64,000 nt of DNA from Nocardioides turkmenicus (GTDB lineage: Bacteria > Actinomycetota > Actinomycetes > Propionibacteriales > Nocardioidaceae): assembly GCF_011045035.1 (NCBI RefSeq), contig NZ_JAALAA010000019.1, positions 1-64,000 on the forward strand. Direction: 5' to 3'. Positions 9,664 through 17,282 of the stretch are shown piece after piece; positions within the stretch are counted from its first letter, which is position 1; each line of letters starts with the position of its first letter. Position numbers and translations under genes: made by a program. The notes under the pieces are model-generated. The model was not told the DNA's origin. It did not search any database and saw only the letters and a program-made list of their open reading frames with translations.

Positions 9664-10125
9664 GTGGCCAAGCTCAAGCTCTCGAAGAAGAGTGATCTCG
9701 ACCTGCCCAAGGATCCGATCTTCACTCCCCGCTTCGGGATCGCCCTGTTGCTGATCGCCCTCGGCATCGGCTGGATCGCCTACTACTACACCGGGGTGCG
9801 CCCCAACGAGGTCGGAGGCGACTTCACCGGGCCGAAGCCGGTGCAGAAGCTCGAGGGGTGGAACTACCTGATCGGCTTCGTCCTGCTCTTCCTGGGCCTG
9901 GCCGTCGCCGCCCACCCGAAGACCCCGCTGGGCCGCGGCCGCGGCGTCGTGGTCGGCATGCTCGGCTGCTTCCTGATCGGCCTGGTCTGGATCTGCGTCT
10001 TCTACATCTTCGCCAACGACCACCTGGACAAGATCTGGGTCTTCAACGACCTGGGCCAGAAGAACCTTCTGGTCGGTATCGGCTTCATGGCGGTGGGCTT
10101 CACCTTCGCCACGAAGTGGGAGTGA
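9664..10125 (+). CDS. crgA: CrgA-like septation protein, apparent tandem duplication
   Basis: CrgA is a two-helix division inhibitor/scaffold of about 85-93 aa. This product is 153 aa with four membrane helices that read as two successive CrgA-like units. Unit 1 (about residues 22-72) has GIGWIAYYY and GWNYLIGFVLLFLGLAVA. Unit 2 (about 84-153) has IGLVWICVFY and NLLVGIGFMAVGFTFATKW. The basic N-terminus (KLKLSKKSDL) is typical of the family. GTG start with GAGGAG upstream (9650-9655). Position beside the pknB operon and the DUF881 gene supports CrgA. The duplication is my reading of the residues, not an alignment result. Confidence 0.82.
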   Translation: MAKLKLSKKSDLDLPKDPIFTPRFGIALLLIALGIGWIAYYYTGVRPNEVGGDFTGPKPVQKLEGWNYLIGFVLLFLGLAVAAHPKTPLGRGRGVVVGMLGCFLIGLVWICVFYIFANDHLDKIWVFNDLGQKNLLVGIGFMAVGFTFATKWE

Positions 10126-10146
10126 ATCCCCCGCGGGAGACCACCG

Positions 10147-10179
10147 AAAGAGGCGCAACCCTTGGGGTTGCGCCTCTTT
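10147..10179. terminator. Terminator between crgA and rhomboid gene
   Basis: Perfect 15-bp stem (10147-10161 and 10165-10179) with a 3-nt loop, A-rich on the left and ending in TTT on the right. It can terminate crgA and, in reverse, the convergent rhomboid transcript. Confidence 0.88.
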
Positions 10180-10196
10180 GCGTTACACGGGTGTAG

Positions 10197-10235
10197 TTCT
10201 CCACAGGGTCTTCCACACCTGTGGATTTGTCCACG
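10197..10235. promoter_or_regulatory. Cluster of four DnaA-box-like 9-mers
   Basis: Four close matches to the high-GC DnaA box TTGTCCACA fall within 39 bp: TTCTCCACA (10197-10205), TCTTCCACA (10209-10217), TGTGGATTT (reverse, 10220-10228) and TTGTCCACG (10227-10235). They lie in a non-coding convergent intergenic space about 26 kb from oriC, beyond the crgA terminator. Binding by DnaA is inferred. Confidence 0.55.
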
Positions 10236-10272
10236 CCGTGAAAACGCCCCGAAAACACCTGTTCCGAAGGCG

Positions 10273-11184
10273 TCAGAACAGCATCATTCGTACGCCGACA
10301 GCAGCAAGCAGCAGCAACGCGAACCCGCCCAGGGCAGCCCACTGCAACGGCGCCTTCCGGTCGGCCCGGAACTGGGTGAAGATGCCCGCGACGACGAGAC
10401 CGCCGACGAAGCCACCGACGTGCCCCTGCCACGAGATGCCGTTGCCGAAGAACGTGATCGCCGCGTTGATCAGGAGGACCGGCAGCAGCGGGGAGAGCGA
10501 CTGGCCCGCCCGGACGAAGAGCACCACGAGGACACCCAGGAGCCCGAAGATCGCCCCGGACGCGCCGACGGTCGAACCGGCTGGTGCGGCCGCCCACACC
10601 ACCAGGGCCGAGCCGGCCAGCCCGGAGATCAGGTAGAAGACCAGGAACCGCAGCCTGCCCACGATCGGCTCGAGGAACGAGCCGAGCATGTAGAGCGACA
10701 GCATGTTCACGACCAGGTGGATGATCGAGACGTGGGTGAACATCGACGTCACCAGCTGCCAGACCGCGCCGTCGTCGACGCCTGGCATCCAGGTGTAGCC
10801 GCTCGCCCCACAGACGCCCTCGGGCACCGCGAAGCCGCCGTCCGGCGTGAGGCAGTAGCCCTGCAGCCGGATCGCGAGGAAGTCGGCGATCCTCGAGCCG
10901 GCGCCGCCGGTGAGCATGATGCTCAGCCAGACGAGAACGTTGACGCCGATCAGCGAGAAGGTGACGGGCAGCGCCCGGAAGCCGATCCGCGCGCCGGTGA
11001 AGCGCTTGGGCTGGCGTACGGACTTGTGGCCCTCACGCACGCACTCGGGGCACTGGAAGCCGACGGAGGCGCTGGCCATGCAGTCAGGGCAGATGGGACG
11101 CCCGCAGCGCTGGCAGCTGATGTGAGTCTCACGGTCGGGGTGGCGGTAGCAGACCGGCACCCCGACCGGGGTCGTCTCGGACAA
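10273..11184 (-). CDS. Rhomboid family intramembrane serine protease
   Basis: A 303-aa protein. Residues 1-50 hold Cys/His pairs (C12, H15, C24, C27, C32, C35, C45, C48), suggesting a zinc-binding B-box/ribbon module. The rhomboid core follows with six hydrophobic segments. The catalytic Ser209 is in GASG, His255 in QGHVGG, and the conserved helix-2 motif is HLVVNM. Its start abuts the ppiA stop (11185), so the two are one transcript. Substrate unknown. Confidence 0.92.
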   Translation of the reverse strand: MSETTPVGVPVCYRHPDRETHISCQRCGRPICPDCMASASVGFQCPECVREGHKSVRQPKRFTGARIGFRALPVTFSLIGVNVLVWLSIMLTGGAGSRIADFLAIRLQGYCLTPDGGFAVPEGVCGASGYTWMPGVDDGAVWQLVTSMFTHVSIIHLVVNMLSLYMLGSFLEPIVGRLRFLVFYLISGLAGSALVVWAAAPAGSTVGASGAIFGLLGVLVVLFVRAGQSLSPLLPVLLINAAITFFGNGISWQGHVGGFVGGLVVAGIFTQFRADRKAPLQWAALGGFALLLLAAVGVRMMLF

Positions 11185-11700
11185 TCAGCCCTCGACGATC
11201 TCGACCGTCTCGATGACGACCGGCTCGACCGGGCGGTCCATCGCTCCGGTCTTGGTGCCGGAGATCGAGTCGACGGCCTTCTTCGACGCCTCGTCGGCGA
11301 CCTCGCCGAAGATGGTGTGCTTGAAGTTCAGCCACGGCGCCTGGCCGGTGGTGATGAAGAACTGCGAGCCGTTGGTGCCGGGGCCGGCGTTGGCCATCGC
11401 GAGCAGGTAGGGCTTGTCGAAGGTGAGCTCGGGGTGCGGCTCGTCCTTGAACGTGTAGCCCGGGCCGCCCGTACCGGTCCCCAGGGGGCAACCGCCCTGG
11501 ATCATGAACCCGTCGATGACGCGGTGGAAGCCGAGACCGTCGTAGTAGGGAACACCGGAGCGGCCAGCGTCGTCCGTGTACTCCTTGGTCCCCTTCGCGA
11601 GGCCGACGAAGTTGGCGACCGTCTCGGGAGCGTGGTTGGGGAACAAGGTGATCGTGATGTCACCGTGGTTGGTGTGGAGGATGGCCTTCTGGTCAGCCAT
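11185..11700 (-). CDS. ppiA: Cyclophilin-type peptidyl-prolyl isomerase
   Basis: Cytoplasmic cyclophilin (171 aa) with FHRVIDGFMIQGG, GTNGSQFFITTG and the FGEVADE region. A homologue lies at the same place near oriC in mycobacteria (Rv0009). The ATG at 11700 is preferred over the ATG at 11718 because GGAAGGGCAGG lies directly upstream of the former. Co-transcribed with the rhomboid gene. Confidence 0.95.
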   Translation of the reverse strand: MADQKAILHTNHGDITITLFPNHAPETVANFVGLAKGTKEYTDDAGRSGVPYYDGLGFHRVIDGFMIQGGCPLGTGTGGPGYTFKDEPHPELTFDKPYLLAMANAGPGTNGSQFFITTGQAPWLNFKHTIFGEVADEASKKAVDSISGTKTGAMDRPVEPVVIETVEIVEG

Positions 11701-11778
11701 GACCTGCCCTTCCGACATTGGGATTGGTACGGGATGTAGCTCCTCGATCCTCCCACAGGGTCGGTCGCATGCCCGAGG

Positions 11779-12111
11779 TCAGGAGGCCGCGTCAGCGAGC
11801 TTCGGAGCGATCCGGTCGGCGACGCGGCGCTCGACCCAGAAGATCAGCCCGGGGATCAGGCCGGCGATCATCATCAGCAGGAACTCGGGGATCGTCCACT
11901 TGGCCTTCTGGGTGAGCAGGAAGGCGACGATCACGTAGACGATGAAGATCCAGCCGTGCGCGACCCACAGCGGCGTCATCGCCTCGCCGAACGACTGCAG
12001 GGCGGTGCCCTCGGGGAGCAGGTACTTGAACAGCGAGGAGATGGTGCCGACGAGCAGCAGCACACCGACGACGTACGCGAGCACCTTGTAGGTGCCGAAC
12101 AGCTTGTTCAC
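11779..12111 (-). CDS. DUF3817 domain membrane protein
   Basis: A 110-aa protein with three predicted membrane helices (about residues 10-30, 45-67 and 76-93) and the DUF3817 pattern YKVLAYVVGVLLL ... HGWIFIVY. Function unknown; the family is common beside SURF1 genes and may relate to cytochrome oxidase assembly (inference). The GTG start overlaps the SURF1 stop (GTGA), which indicates coupling. Confidence 0.88.
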   Translation of the reverse strand: MNKLFGTYKVLAYVVGVLLLVGTISSLFKYLLPEGTALQSFGEAMTPLWVAHGWIFIVYVIVAFLLTQKAKWTIPEFLLMMIAGLIPGLIFWVERRVADRIAPKLADAAS

Positions 12112-12962
12112 GCGTCTGAGCGTACGCGCAGATCCTGAGTGGTTTTCTCAGGGTCTTCTTCGCCGGCCTCGTCGCTCTCGTCCACGTCCTCGGGCCGCGG
12201 GTGCAGGGTGTCGCGCACGTAGCGCCACCAGACGTAGATCCCGAAGACGCCGAACAGCCACCACTCGATCGCGTAGAGGAGGTTGCGCAGCCCGGTCGTG
12301 GCCTCCGGCTCGGGCAGCTGCGGCGCAGGTACGTCGGCGACGTCCGTGGAGCCGTCGTTGACCGGCATCGAGCTGGCCGGCCAGTCGTCCTCGACCGGCG
12401 AGCGCACCATGTAGGCGCTGTAGAGGTCGTAGCTGGTGCGCGAGATCAGGTCGGAGACGTCGAGCTGCGGGAAGACGTTGTCGGACTTGCGGTCGTCAGC
12501 GACGTTGGTCCAGTCGCTGGGCTGCAGCCAGCCGGTGACGGTGACGTGTCCGCGCGGCGCGGGCGGAGCGGTGCCGACCTCCGGGGTCCAGCCACGGACG
12601 ACGTAGACGGCCGACTCGGTGTCGTCGACGAGCACCGGCGTGACCGCCCAGAACCCCACCTGAGACCCCCGCTCCATCCCGTCGATGAAGATGGTCTCCT
12701 CGGGCAGCCAGATCCCGGAGACGGTCACCGGACGGCCGATCTGCTCCCACGGGAACGCGTCGTTGGGCCCGATCAGGTCGGTGAACGCCTTCGGCTTCGC
12801 ATGCACCAGCTCGGCGACCTGGTCCTGCTTGTCCTGCTGGCTCGACTGGTACTGCCAGACCCCGAGCAGCACCGCGCCGGTCACGAAGACGACCATCAGC
12901 GCGTGGGCACCCCACATCCTGGGAGAGAAGATGCTTCGCGGGGGTCTGGTCTGGGCGGCCAT
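12108..12962 (-). CDS. SURF1 family cytochrome oxidase assembly protein
   Basis: A 284-aa protein with the two-helix SURF1 layout: an N-terminal helix (about residues 18-40, VVFVTGAVLLGVWQY) and a C-terminal helix (about 232-255, AIEWWLFGVFGIYVWW), with a large extracytoplasmic domain between them containing PVLV and RGWTP. Known members assist heme a insertion into cytochrome c oxidase. I start at ATG 12962 (MAAQTRPP) because the 10 codons upstream are not conserved-looking. The acidic C-terminus ends in the overlap with the DUF3817 gene. Confidence 0.9.
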   Translation of the reverse strand: MAAQTRPPRSIFSPRMWGAHALMVVFVTGAVLLGVWQYQSSQQDKQDQVAELVHAKPKAFTDLIGPNDAFPWEQIGRPVTVSGIWLPEETIFIDGMERGSQVGFWAVTPVLVDDTESAVYVVRGWTPEVGTAPPAPRGHVTVTGWLQPSDWTNVADDRKSDNVFPQLDVSDLISRTSYDLYSAYMVRSPVEDDWPASSMPVNDGSTDVADVPAPQLPEPEATTGLRNLLYAIEWWLFGVFGIYVWWRYVRDTLHPRPEDVDESDEAGEEDPEKTTQDLRVRSDA

Positions 12963-12984
12963 AGCACTCCCAGAGTACGGCCCC

Positions 12985-13887
12985 TCAATCACAGACGGCG
13001 AATGGGACGGGCTCGCTGGTGACCAGCGTGGCCGCCGTCACCGGGTTGGTCACCCGGAAACCGATCCGCCCCGTCGACGGGTCCGCGACGCCGTTGGTGA
13101 AGACCTTCTTGTACGCAGCCGCCTGATCACCCAGCTTCAGCCGGTAGAACAGGTCGTCGCGGTCCTCGCCCAGACGGAGCGTCGCCAGCCCGCCGCCGAA
13201 CTCGACCGAGTAGGCCTCGACCGGCGCCAGCCTGGTCTTCTCCTCGGGCCCGCCCTCGGCGCAGCCCTTGACGACGTACGTCGAGGTGGCGGGGCCTCCG
13301 GCGACCGCGATCAGGGACTCCTGGGATGCCCAGTTCTCGGCGTCCGGGGTCGCGGTGTTCTTGGTGATCAGGTGGGTCTTCGGATCGAACTTCGCGCCCT
13401 TGAGCGGGCCGACGCCGGCCTTGATCGCCTGGCCCGGCTTGACCCGGTCGGCGACCTTGATGACGAACCCTTCCTTGCCGCCGCCGGTGAACCTGGCCTC
13501 CCAGATCACGTCGGCAGCGCCCCACGCGTAGTCGTCGCGCAGGCGCTGGTCGACTCCACGCAGCAGCCCGCCGCTGACCTGGGCGGCCTCCTTGTCGGCC
13601 CGGCTCCACAGGTCGCTCTGGTCCGTCGGCTTCGATCTGCTGGTGACGTCGTCGAGCCCGAAGAGCGACTTCACCTCGTCGTAGTCGGTCACCGCCAGCG
13701 TCGTCGCGTCGGCAGGCACGAACGTCATGGCGGCCGTGGCAGGGTCCATCGTCGCGGCGTACACGGGGTAGGTCTCCTCCGTCGCCGATGCCTCCGGCTT
13801 CTTCGGCTCGCTGTCGTCGCCACACCCGACCAGCGCGAACGCCAGTCCCACGGCCAACGCGCCGATGCCCCATCGCGTCACGTTCAC
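12985..13887 (-). CDS. Putative lipoprotein of unknown function
   Basis: A 300-aa product with a lipoprotein signal peptide (lipobox ALVGC, lipidated Cys at about residue 22), then a Ser/Glu/Lys linker and a globular domain without a family I recognise. GTG start. It lies 22 nt upstream of the SURF1 gene on the same strand and may share its transcript. I name no function. Confidence 0.8.
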   Translation of the reverse strand: MNVTRWGIGALAVGLAFALVGCGDDSEPKKPEASATEETYPVYAATMDPATAAMTFVPADATTLAVTDYDEVKSLFGLDDVTSRSKPTDQSDLWSRADKEAAQVSGGLLRGVDQRLRDDYAWGAADVIWEARFTGGGKEGFVIKVADRVKPGQAIKAGVGPLKGAKFDPKTHLITKNTATPDAENWASQESLIAVAGGPATSTYVVKGCAEGGPEEKTRLAPVEAYSVEFGGGLATLRLGEDRDDLFYRLKLGDQAAAYKKVFTNGVADPSTGRIGFRVTNPVTAATLVTSEPVPFAVCD

Positions 13888-13958
13888 CCCAACGAGTATT
13901 CCCGATCCCCGTCACGGTATGCGGTACATCTGTCCCGGCGAGACGAGGCGAAATAGAT

Positions 13959-13989
13959 GGAGGCCGCAGGCAGACTGCCTGCGGCCTCC
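13959..13989 (-). terminator. Terminator of the hydroxylase gene
   Basis: Perfect 15-bp inverted repeat (13959-13973 and 13975-13989), followed in the leftward direction by the T-rich run ATCTATTTCG. It sits just past the stop of the 14003-15040 gene. Confidence 0.8.
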
Positions 13990-14002
13990 GGGATCCCGAG
14001 CG

Positions 14003-15040
14003 TCAGCGACCAGCGCCTGTGAGCTCAAGGGATGAGGGGAGCGGCTCGAGCACCGGGTCGATGATCCGCGACGAGGCCTCCGACCGAGCGACCCGGCTGC
14101 GGCGCAGGTCCTTGACGGTGGTGAGGCGGCGGAGCCAACGGTCGGTGCCGTCGTAACGAGCCTTGAACGGCTTGCGGCCGTGCAGCGCACGGTGGTTGTC
14201 GACGATGAGGACCTCGCCCGGAGCGAGCGCGACGTCCTCGACGTTCGCGGAGAGCTCCATGATCAGCAGCTGGAGCGCCTGGTCGGCCTCGACGTCGCCC
14301 GGCAGCGCCTCCATGTAGGGCGGGTCGAGCCGGACGTCGGGGGCCTGCGGCGAACCGGAGAGCACCGCGGTCGGCGCGGCGAGCAGCTCGCCCTCGTTGA
14401 CGCCCGCCTCGCGGAGGTTGCGCAGGTGCTCGTCGTCGGGGCGGATCACGTAGCGCGGCTCGAACAGCGGCGCGTACTCCGGGCCGGTCACGTCGATCGA
14501 GCTGATCCCCACCGCGGTGGTCGGGATCAGGTCGTCGTTGCGCAGCGAGATCAGGCCGAGGTGGTCGCAGCGCAGGTTGCTGAACGCGTCCTCGATGTGC
14601 AGGTCGAGCACGACATCGCTGCTGTGGCCGGTCTGCAGGCTCTCCTGCTTCTGGATCGGCAGGATGTTGTTGACCAGCTGGCCGCCCTGCAGCGAGGACC
14701 AGGAGACGGCGTCGCCGAGCTGAGCCATGATCAGGGCCAGCCAGAAGTCGGCGGCATGGGGCGCCTGGGCGTCCGGGTGGTTCCAGTGGGGCGGGGTCGG
14801 CCCGGCGGTCACCGGAAGACCACTGATCACCAGAGCGTCGGTCGCATCGCCGTAGCGGAACGCGCGGATCGCCCGGGCGACGCTCTCGGGAAGCTCGCCA
14901 CCGAGAAACGGGGCGGTCTCGAGGAACTCCGAGGAGACCGGGTCTCCGAACCGGGCGAGCAACGACTCCGCCAGCGTGGCTGCGGCCTGGGACTCAGCGG
15001 GGGTCATCTCGACCCGGGTGACTACGGACTCTGCGCCCAC
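14003..15040 (-). CDS. TauD/clavaminate synthase-like Fe(II)/2-oxoglutarate hydroxylase
   Basis: A 345-aa non-heme iron oxygenase. The facial triad reads H-I-E in LHIEDAF, with the distal His in VDNHRALHGR. The H-x-E form followed by DAF, and the late RYDGTDRWL motif, are typical of the clavaminate synthase/AsnO/VioC group that beta-hydroxylates free amino acids such as Asn or Arg (family knowledge). Substrate here unknown. The open frame extends to 15154, but I favour the GTG at 15040 (AGGTC upstream). No biosynthetic cluster surrounds it; the nearest regulator is the MarR gene 270 nt away on the same strand. Confidence 0.85.
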   Translation of the reverse strand: MGAESVVTRVEMTPAESQAAATLAESLLARFGDPVSSEFLETAPFLGGELPESVARAIRAFRYGDATDALVISGLPVTAGPTPPHWNHPDAQAPHAADFWLALIMAQLGDAVSWSSLQGGQLVNNILPIQKQESLQTGHSSDVVLDLHIEDAFSNLRCDHLGLISLRNDDLIPTTAVGISSIDVTGPEYAPLFEPRYVIRPDDEHLRNLREAGVNEGELLAAPTAVLSGSPQAPDVRLDPPYMEALPGDVEADQALQLLIMELSANVEDVALAPGEVLIVDNHRALHGRKPFKARYDGTDRWLRRLTTVKDLRRSRVARSEASSRIIDPVLEPLPSSLELTGAGR

Positions 15041-15309
15041 AACATTGACCTTTCGGACTTTGTGGTGGAGGGGTTCGTCAGAAGCGTTTTCTGTGACCCA
15101 CACCAAAGGGTTTCCTAAGTTCGGGACCACTTTGTTCCGCCGTACGGAATTCAAACGAGTGATAGGTCCAAATGACGAGACGATAGGTATTAGGCCCCTT
15201 GCGCAAACGGCCTGAACCTGTTTAGGGAATGTATCTCTCTTGCGGTATCCCAGTTACCAGAGATTTGCCCGTCCGGCTGGGCTTTCGGAGAGGTCGGCCG
15301 GCCGATGAT
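15041..15309. other. Intergenic region upstream of hydroxylase gene
   Basis: This 269-bp stretch is less GC-rich than its surroundings and must hold the hydroxylase promoter, reading leftward. I see no convincing sigma-factor hexamers, operator or RNA gene in it. Confidence 0.4.
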
Positions 15310-15729
15310 TCACCGGTACGGATCGACGAGCTCGCGCAGCGACGTCAGCGCCTCGCGGAGGCTGGTCGCGAGGTCAGGCCCGAGGTGTTCGTTCCACTCC
15401 TCCTCGACGCCCATCACCACCTCCCGCGCGTGGTCGGCGGCAGCCTGACCGGCTGCGGTGAACCTGATCAGCCGCGCCCGGCCGTCGGTCGGGTCGGGGA
15501 CCCGCTCGACGAGTCCTTCTCGCTCCAGCGCGGCGACGAGGATGCTGGCGGTCTGCTTGGTGACCTGGGCCTGCTCGGCCAGGTCGACCAGCCGTGAGCC
15601 GTCCTCCGCGATCCGCTGGGCGAGCCTGGCCTGCGCGACGGTGATGTTGTAGCCGGCGTCCCGCATCGCCGAGATGACGCGCTCGTCCATCGCCCGGTAG
15701 GCGATGAGCATGAGCGTTGCGACGTCCAC
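15310..15729 (-). CDS. MarR family transcriptional regulator
   Basis: A 139-aa winged-helix regulator with the MarR core (LAQRIAEDGSRLVDLAEQAQVTKQTAS, wing RVPDPTDGRARLI). The GTG at 15729 is preferred because AAGGGG precedes it; a GTG five codons upstream at 15744 is the alternative. A perfect palindrome at 15765-15785 overlaps its probable promoter, so autorepression and control of the divergent DUF1304 gene are likely. Confidence 0.92.
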   Translation of the reverse strand: MDVATLMLIAYRAMDERVISAMRDAGYNITVAQARLAQRIAEDGSRLVDLAEQAQVTKQTASILVAALEREGLVERVPDPTDGRARLIRFTAAGQAAADHAREVVMGVEEEWNEHLGPDLATSLREALTSLRELVDPYR

Positions 15730-15764
15730 GGAACCCCTTGACACTGCTCGACACCCTGGCCAAT

Positions 15765-15785
15765 ATAGTCAGTAAGACTGACTAT
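15765..15785. promoter_or_regulatory. Palindromic operator of the MarR regulator
   Basis: Perfect inverted repeat ATAGTCAGT-AAG-ACTGACTAT between divergent marR and the DUF1304 gene. A TATAAT hexamer reading leftward (15789-15784) overlaps its right arm, and on the plus strand TTGACA (15738-15743) precedes TATAGT (15764-15769), with a long spacer. The position fits a repressor site blocking RNA polymerase. Confidence 0.75.
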
Positions 15786-15900
15786 TATACCGCTCTCCGG
15801 TGTCCAGACGACTGTCTGTTCACGGGGCTCCGCCGGACGCGTGTTGCTTCCACCATCTCCACAGTCCTCGCCGGTCGAGGTCCGTCCCGAGCAGGTCACC

Positions 15901-16299
15901 ATGAACGCAGTCGCACAGCTCAGCGCCGGTCTGTCCGCCCTGATCCTCATCGCGGTCTTCCCCTTCGAGGCCTTCTTCATCCACCGCACCGAGGTGCAGC
16001 GGTTCCTCGGGATCGAGCCGCACGGCATCCGCAACGTCCACCTGTGGTCCTTCTGCATCGGCGCCCGCAACGCCCTCGCCGGCGTGGGCACGCTCATCGG
16101 CCTCTGGATGGTGAACTTCGGCGACCAGTCCACGGGCGTCGTCGTCGTGGTCGCCGCCTGCATCTACATGCTGCTCGCCTCGCTGTTCATGGGCATCGCC
16201 GACGCCCTCGGCTACTGGCTCCCGCGCGGCGGCAGCATCAAGGGCACGGTCCTCTCGTCCGTACTGCCCGCGGTCGCGCTGATCGCGATCGCCATCTGA
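15901..16299 (+). CDS. DUF1304-like small membrane protein
   Basis: A 132-aa protein with four hydrophobic segments (about residues 5-22, 52-73, 80-100 and 110-130), resembling DUF1304 proteins (EAFFIHRTEVQRFLG, then a helix with FCIGARNALAGVG). Such genes often sit beside MarR-type regulators, as here. ATG 15901 is chosen; the frame extends to 15841 but adds a proline-rich tail unlike the family. No reaction is known. Confidence 0.75.
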   Translation: MNAVAQLSAGLSALILIAVFPFEAFFIHRTEVQRFLGIEPHGIRNVHLWSFCIGARNALAGVGTLIGLWMVNFGDQSTGVVVVVAACIYMLLASLFMGIADALGYWLPRGGSIKGTVLSSVLPAVALIAIAI

Positions 16300-16335
16300 C
16301 AGCGGGAACCACGCCGGAGCACTACGCTCGAAAGC

Positions 16336-16896
16336 ATGGGCACCGCGATCGTCTCGGGACTCTTCGCCGTCGTGCTCGCCTGCCTCGCCTGGGCTCTGCA
16401 GAACGGGAGCCGGCGAGCCCGCCTTCTCTCCCGGATCGAGCGCTACACCCAGATCCTCAAGGACATTCCGGACGGCCACCCGGCGCGACTCCACCTGGAT
16501 GCCGCCCTCGCCGCCGAGGCCGCACAACTGGAGGCACTGATCGGCTCGAAGGTCCCGCAGAACCAGACTCCGCCGGTGCCTCCAAGTCCTCGGTACGCCC
16601 CGGCACCGATACCCGACGGAACTCACTCTCCTCCCGCGGACACCGGCCCGTCGACGATGGACGACATCTTCGGGACGGACAAGCGCCGACCGACCACCCC
16701 CGGCCTACCGCCCCAGGCGCAACCGCCACCGCCGCCACCATCGACTCCCGTGCCCACTGAGCCCGCACAGCCCGCGCCGACACTTGCTCGCTCTGCTGCA
16801 CCGCTCCGGCCGTACGCTTCGGTGGTCCTGGGCCTGCTGGCCGCCGGATTCGCGGTCCTCGCGCTCTGGCTCACCATCGACCAAGTGCTGAGGTAA
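16336..16896 (+). CDS. Hypothetical two-helix protein with proline-rich linker
   Basis: A 186-aa protein not recognised. An N-terminal membrane helix (about residues 4-22) is followed by a basic helical segment (about 24-75, RARLLSRIERYTQILKDI), a long Pro/Thr-rich linker (about 78-150) and a C-terminal membrane helix (about 163-182). Codon use matches its neighbours. Confidence 0.65.
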   Translation: MGTAIVSGLFAVVLACLAWALQNGSRRARLLSRIERYTQILKDIPDGHPARLHLDAALAAEAAQLEALIGSKVPQNQTPPVPPSPRYAPAPIPDGTHSPPADTGPSTMDDIFGTDKRRPTTPGLPPQAQPPPPPPSTPVPTEPAQPAPTLARSAAPLRPYASVVLGLLAAGFAVLALWLTIDQVLR

Positions 16897-16907
16897 GCAC
16901 ACATTCC

Positions 16908-16943
16908 TTGACAGACATATTCCCGGTAAGGAATATTAATGGT
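16908..16943 (+). promoter_or_regulatory. Promoter and operator of arsR-type regulator
   Basis: TTGACA (16908-16913), a 17-nt spacer and GAATAT (16931-16936) form a candidate promoter. An inverted repeat ATATTCC-N6-GGAATAT (16917-16936) fills the spacer and -10. The GTG start of the regulator is at 16944, about where transcription would begin, so the mRNA is probably leaderless. Confidence 0.7.
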
Positions 16944-17282
16944 GTGCCCACCCGCGACGTCTTCAGCGTGATCGCCGACCCGACCCGCCGGCAGATCCTC
17001 GACCTGCTCTGCCAGCGCGAGATGGCGGTAGGAGAGCTGGTGGAGACCCTCGGTCTCGCGCAGCCGAACGTCTCCAAGCACCTGCGGACCCTGGGCGAGG
17101 CGGATCTGGTCCACGTACGCATCGACGGACCGCGCCGCCACTACCGCCTGCGCCCCGAACGACTCCGGGAGCTGGAGGAGTGGCTGGCGCCGTACCGCCG
17201 GATGTGGGCCGACCGCCTCGACGCCCTCGAGCGCCACCTGGACCAGCTCGACGACCCTGACCACGAGAGGACTGAGAGATGA
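16944..17282 (+). CDS. ArsR/SmtB family regulator
   Basis: A 112-aa winged-helix protein with IADPTRRQILDLLCQ, the recognition helix region QPNVSKHLRTL and wing VRIDGPRRHYRL. No metal-binding Cys motif such as ELCVCDL is visible. This type pairs with SRPBCC/AHSA1 proteins, as here: its stop overlaps the ATG of the next gene. The start at GTG 16944 is chosen because the TTG at 16908 is the -35 element. Confidence 0.92.
   Translation: MPTRDVFSVIADPTRRQILDLLCQREMAVGELVETLGLAQPNVSKHLRTLGEADLVHVRIDGPRRHYRLRPERLRELEEWLAPYRRMWADRLDALERHLDQLDDPDHERTER

Noticed and set aside
10197..10235. A second replication origin
   Set aside because: Only four boxes, no AT-rich unwinding region and no dnaA/dnaN context; a DnaA titration or regulatory cluster is more likely.
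15765..15785. Terminal inverted repeat of an insertion sequence
   Set aside because: It is a single central dyad between divergent genes with no transposase; it fits a MarR operator.
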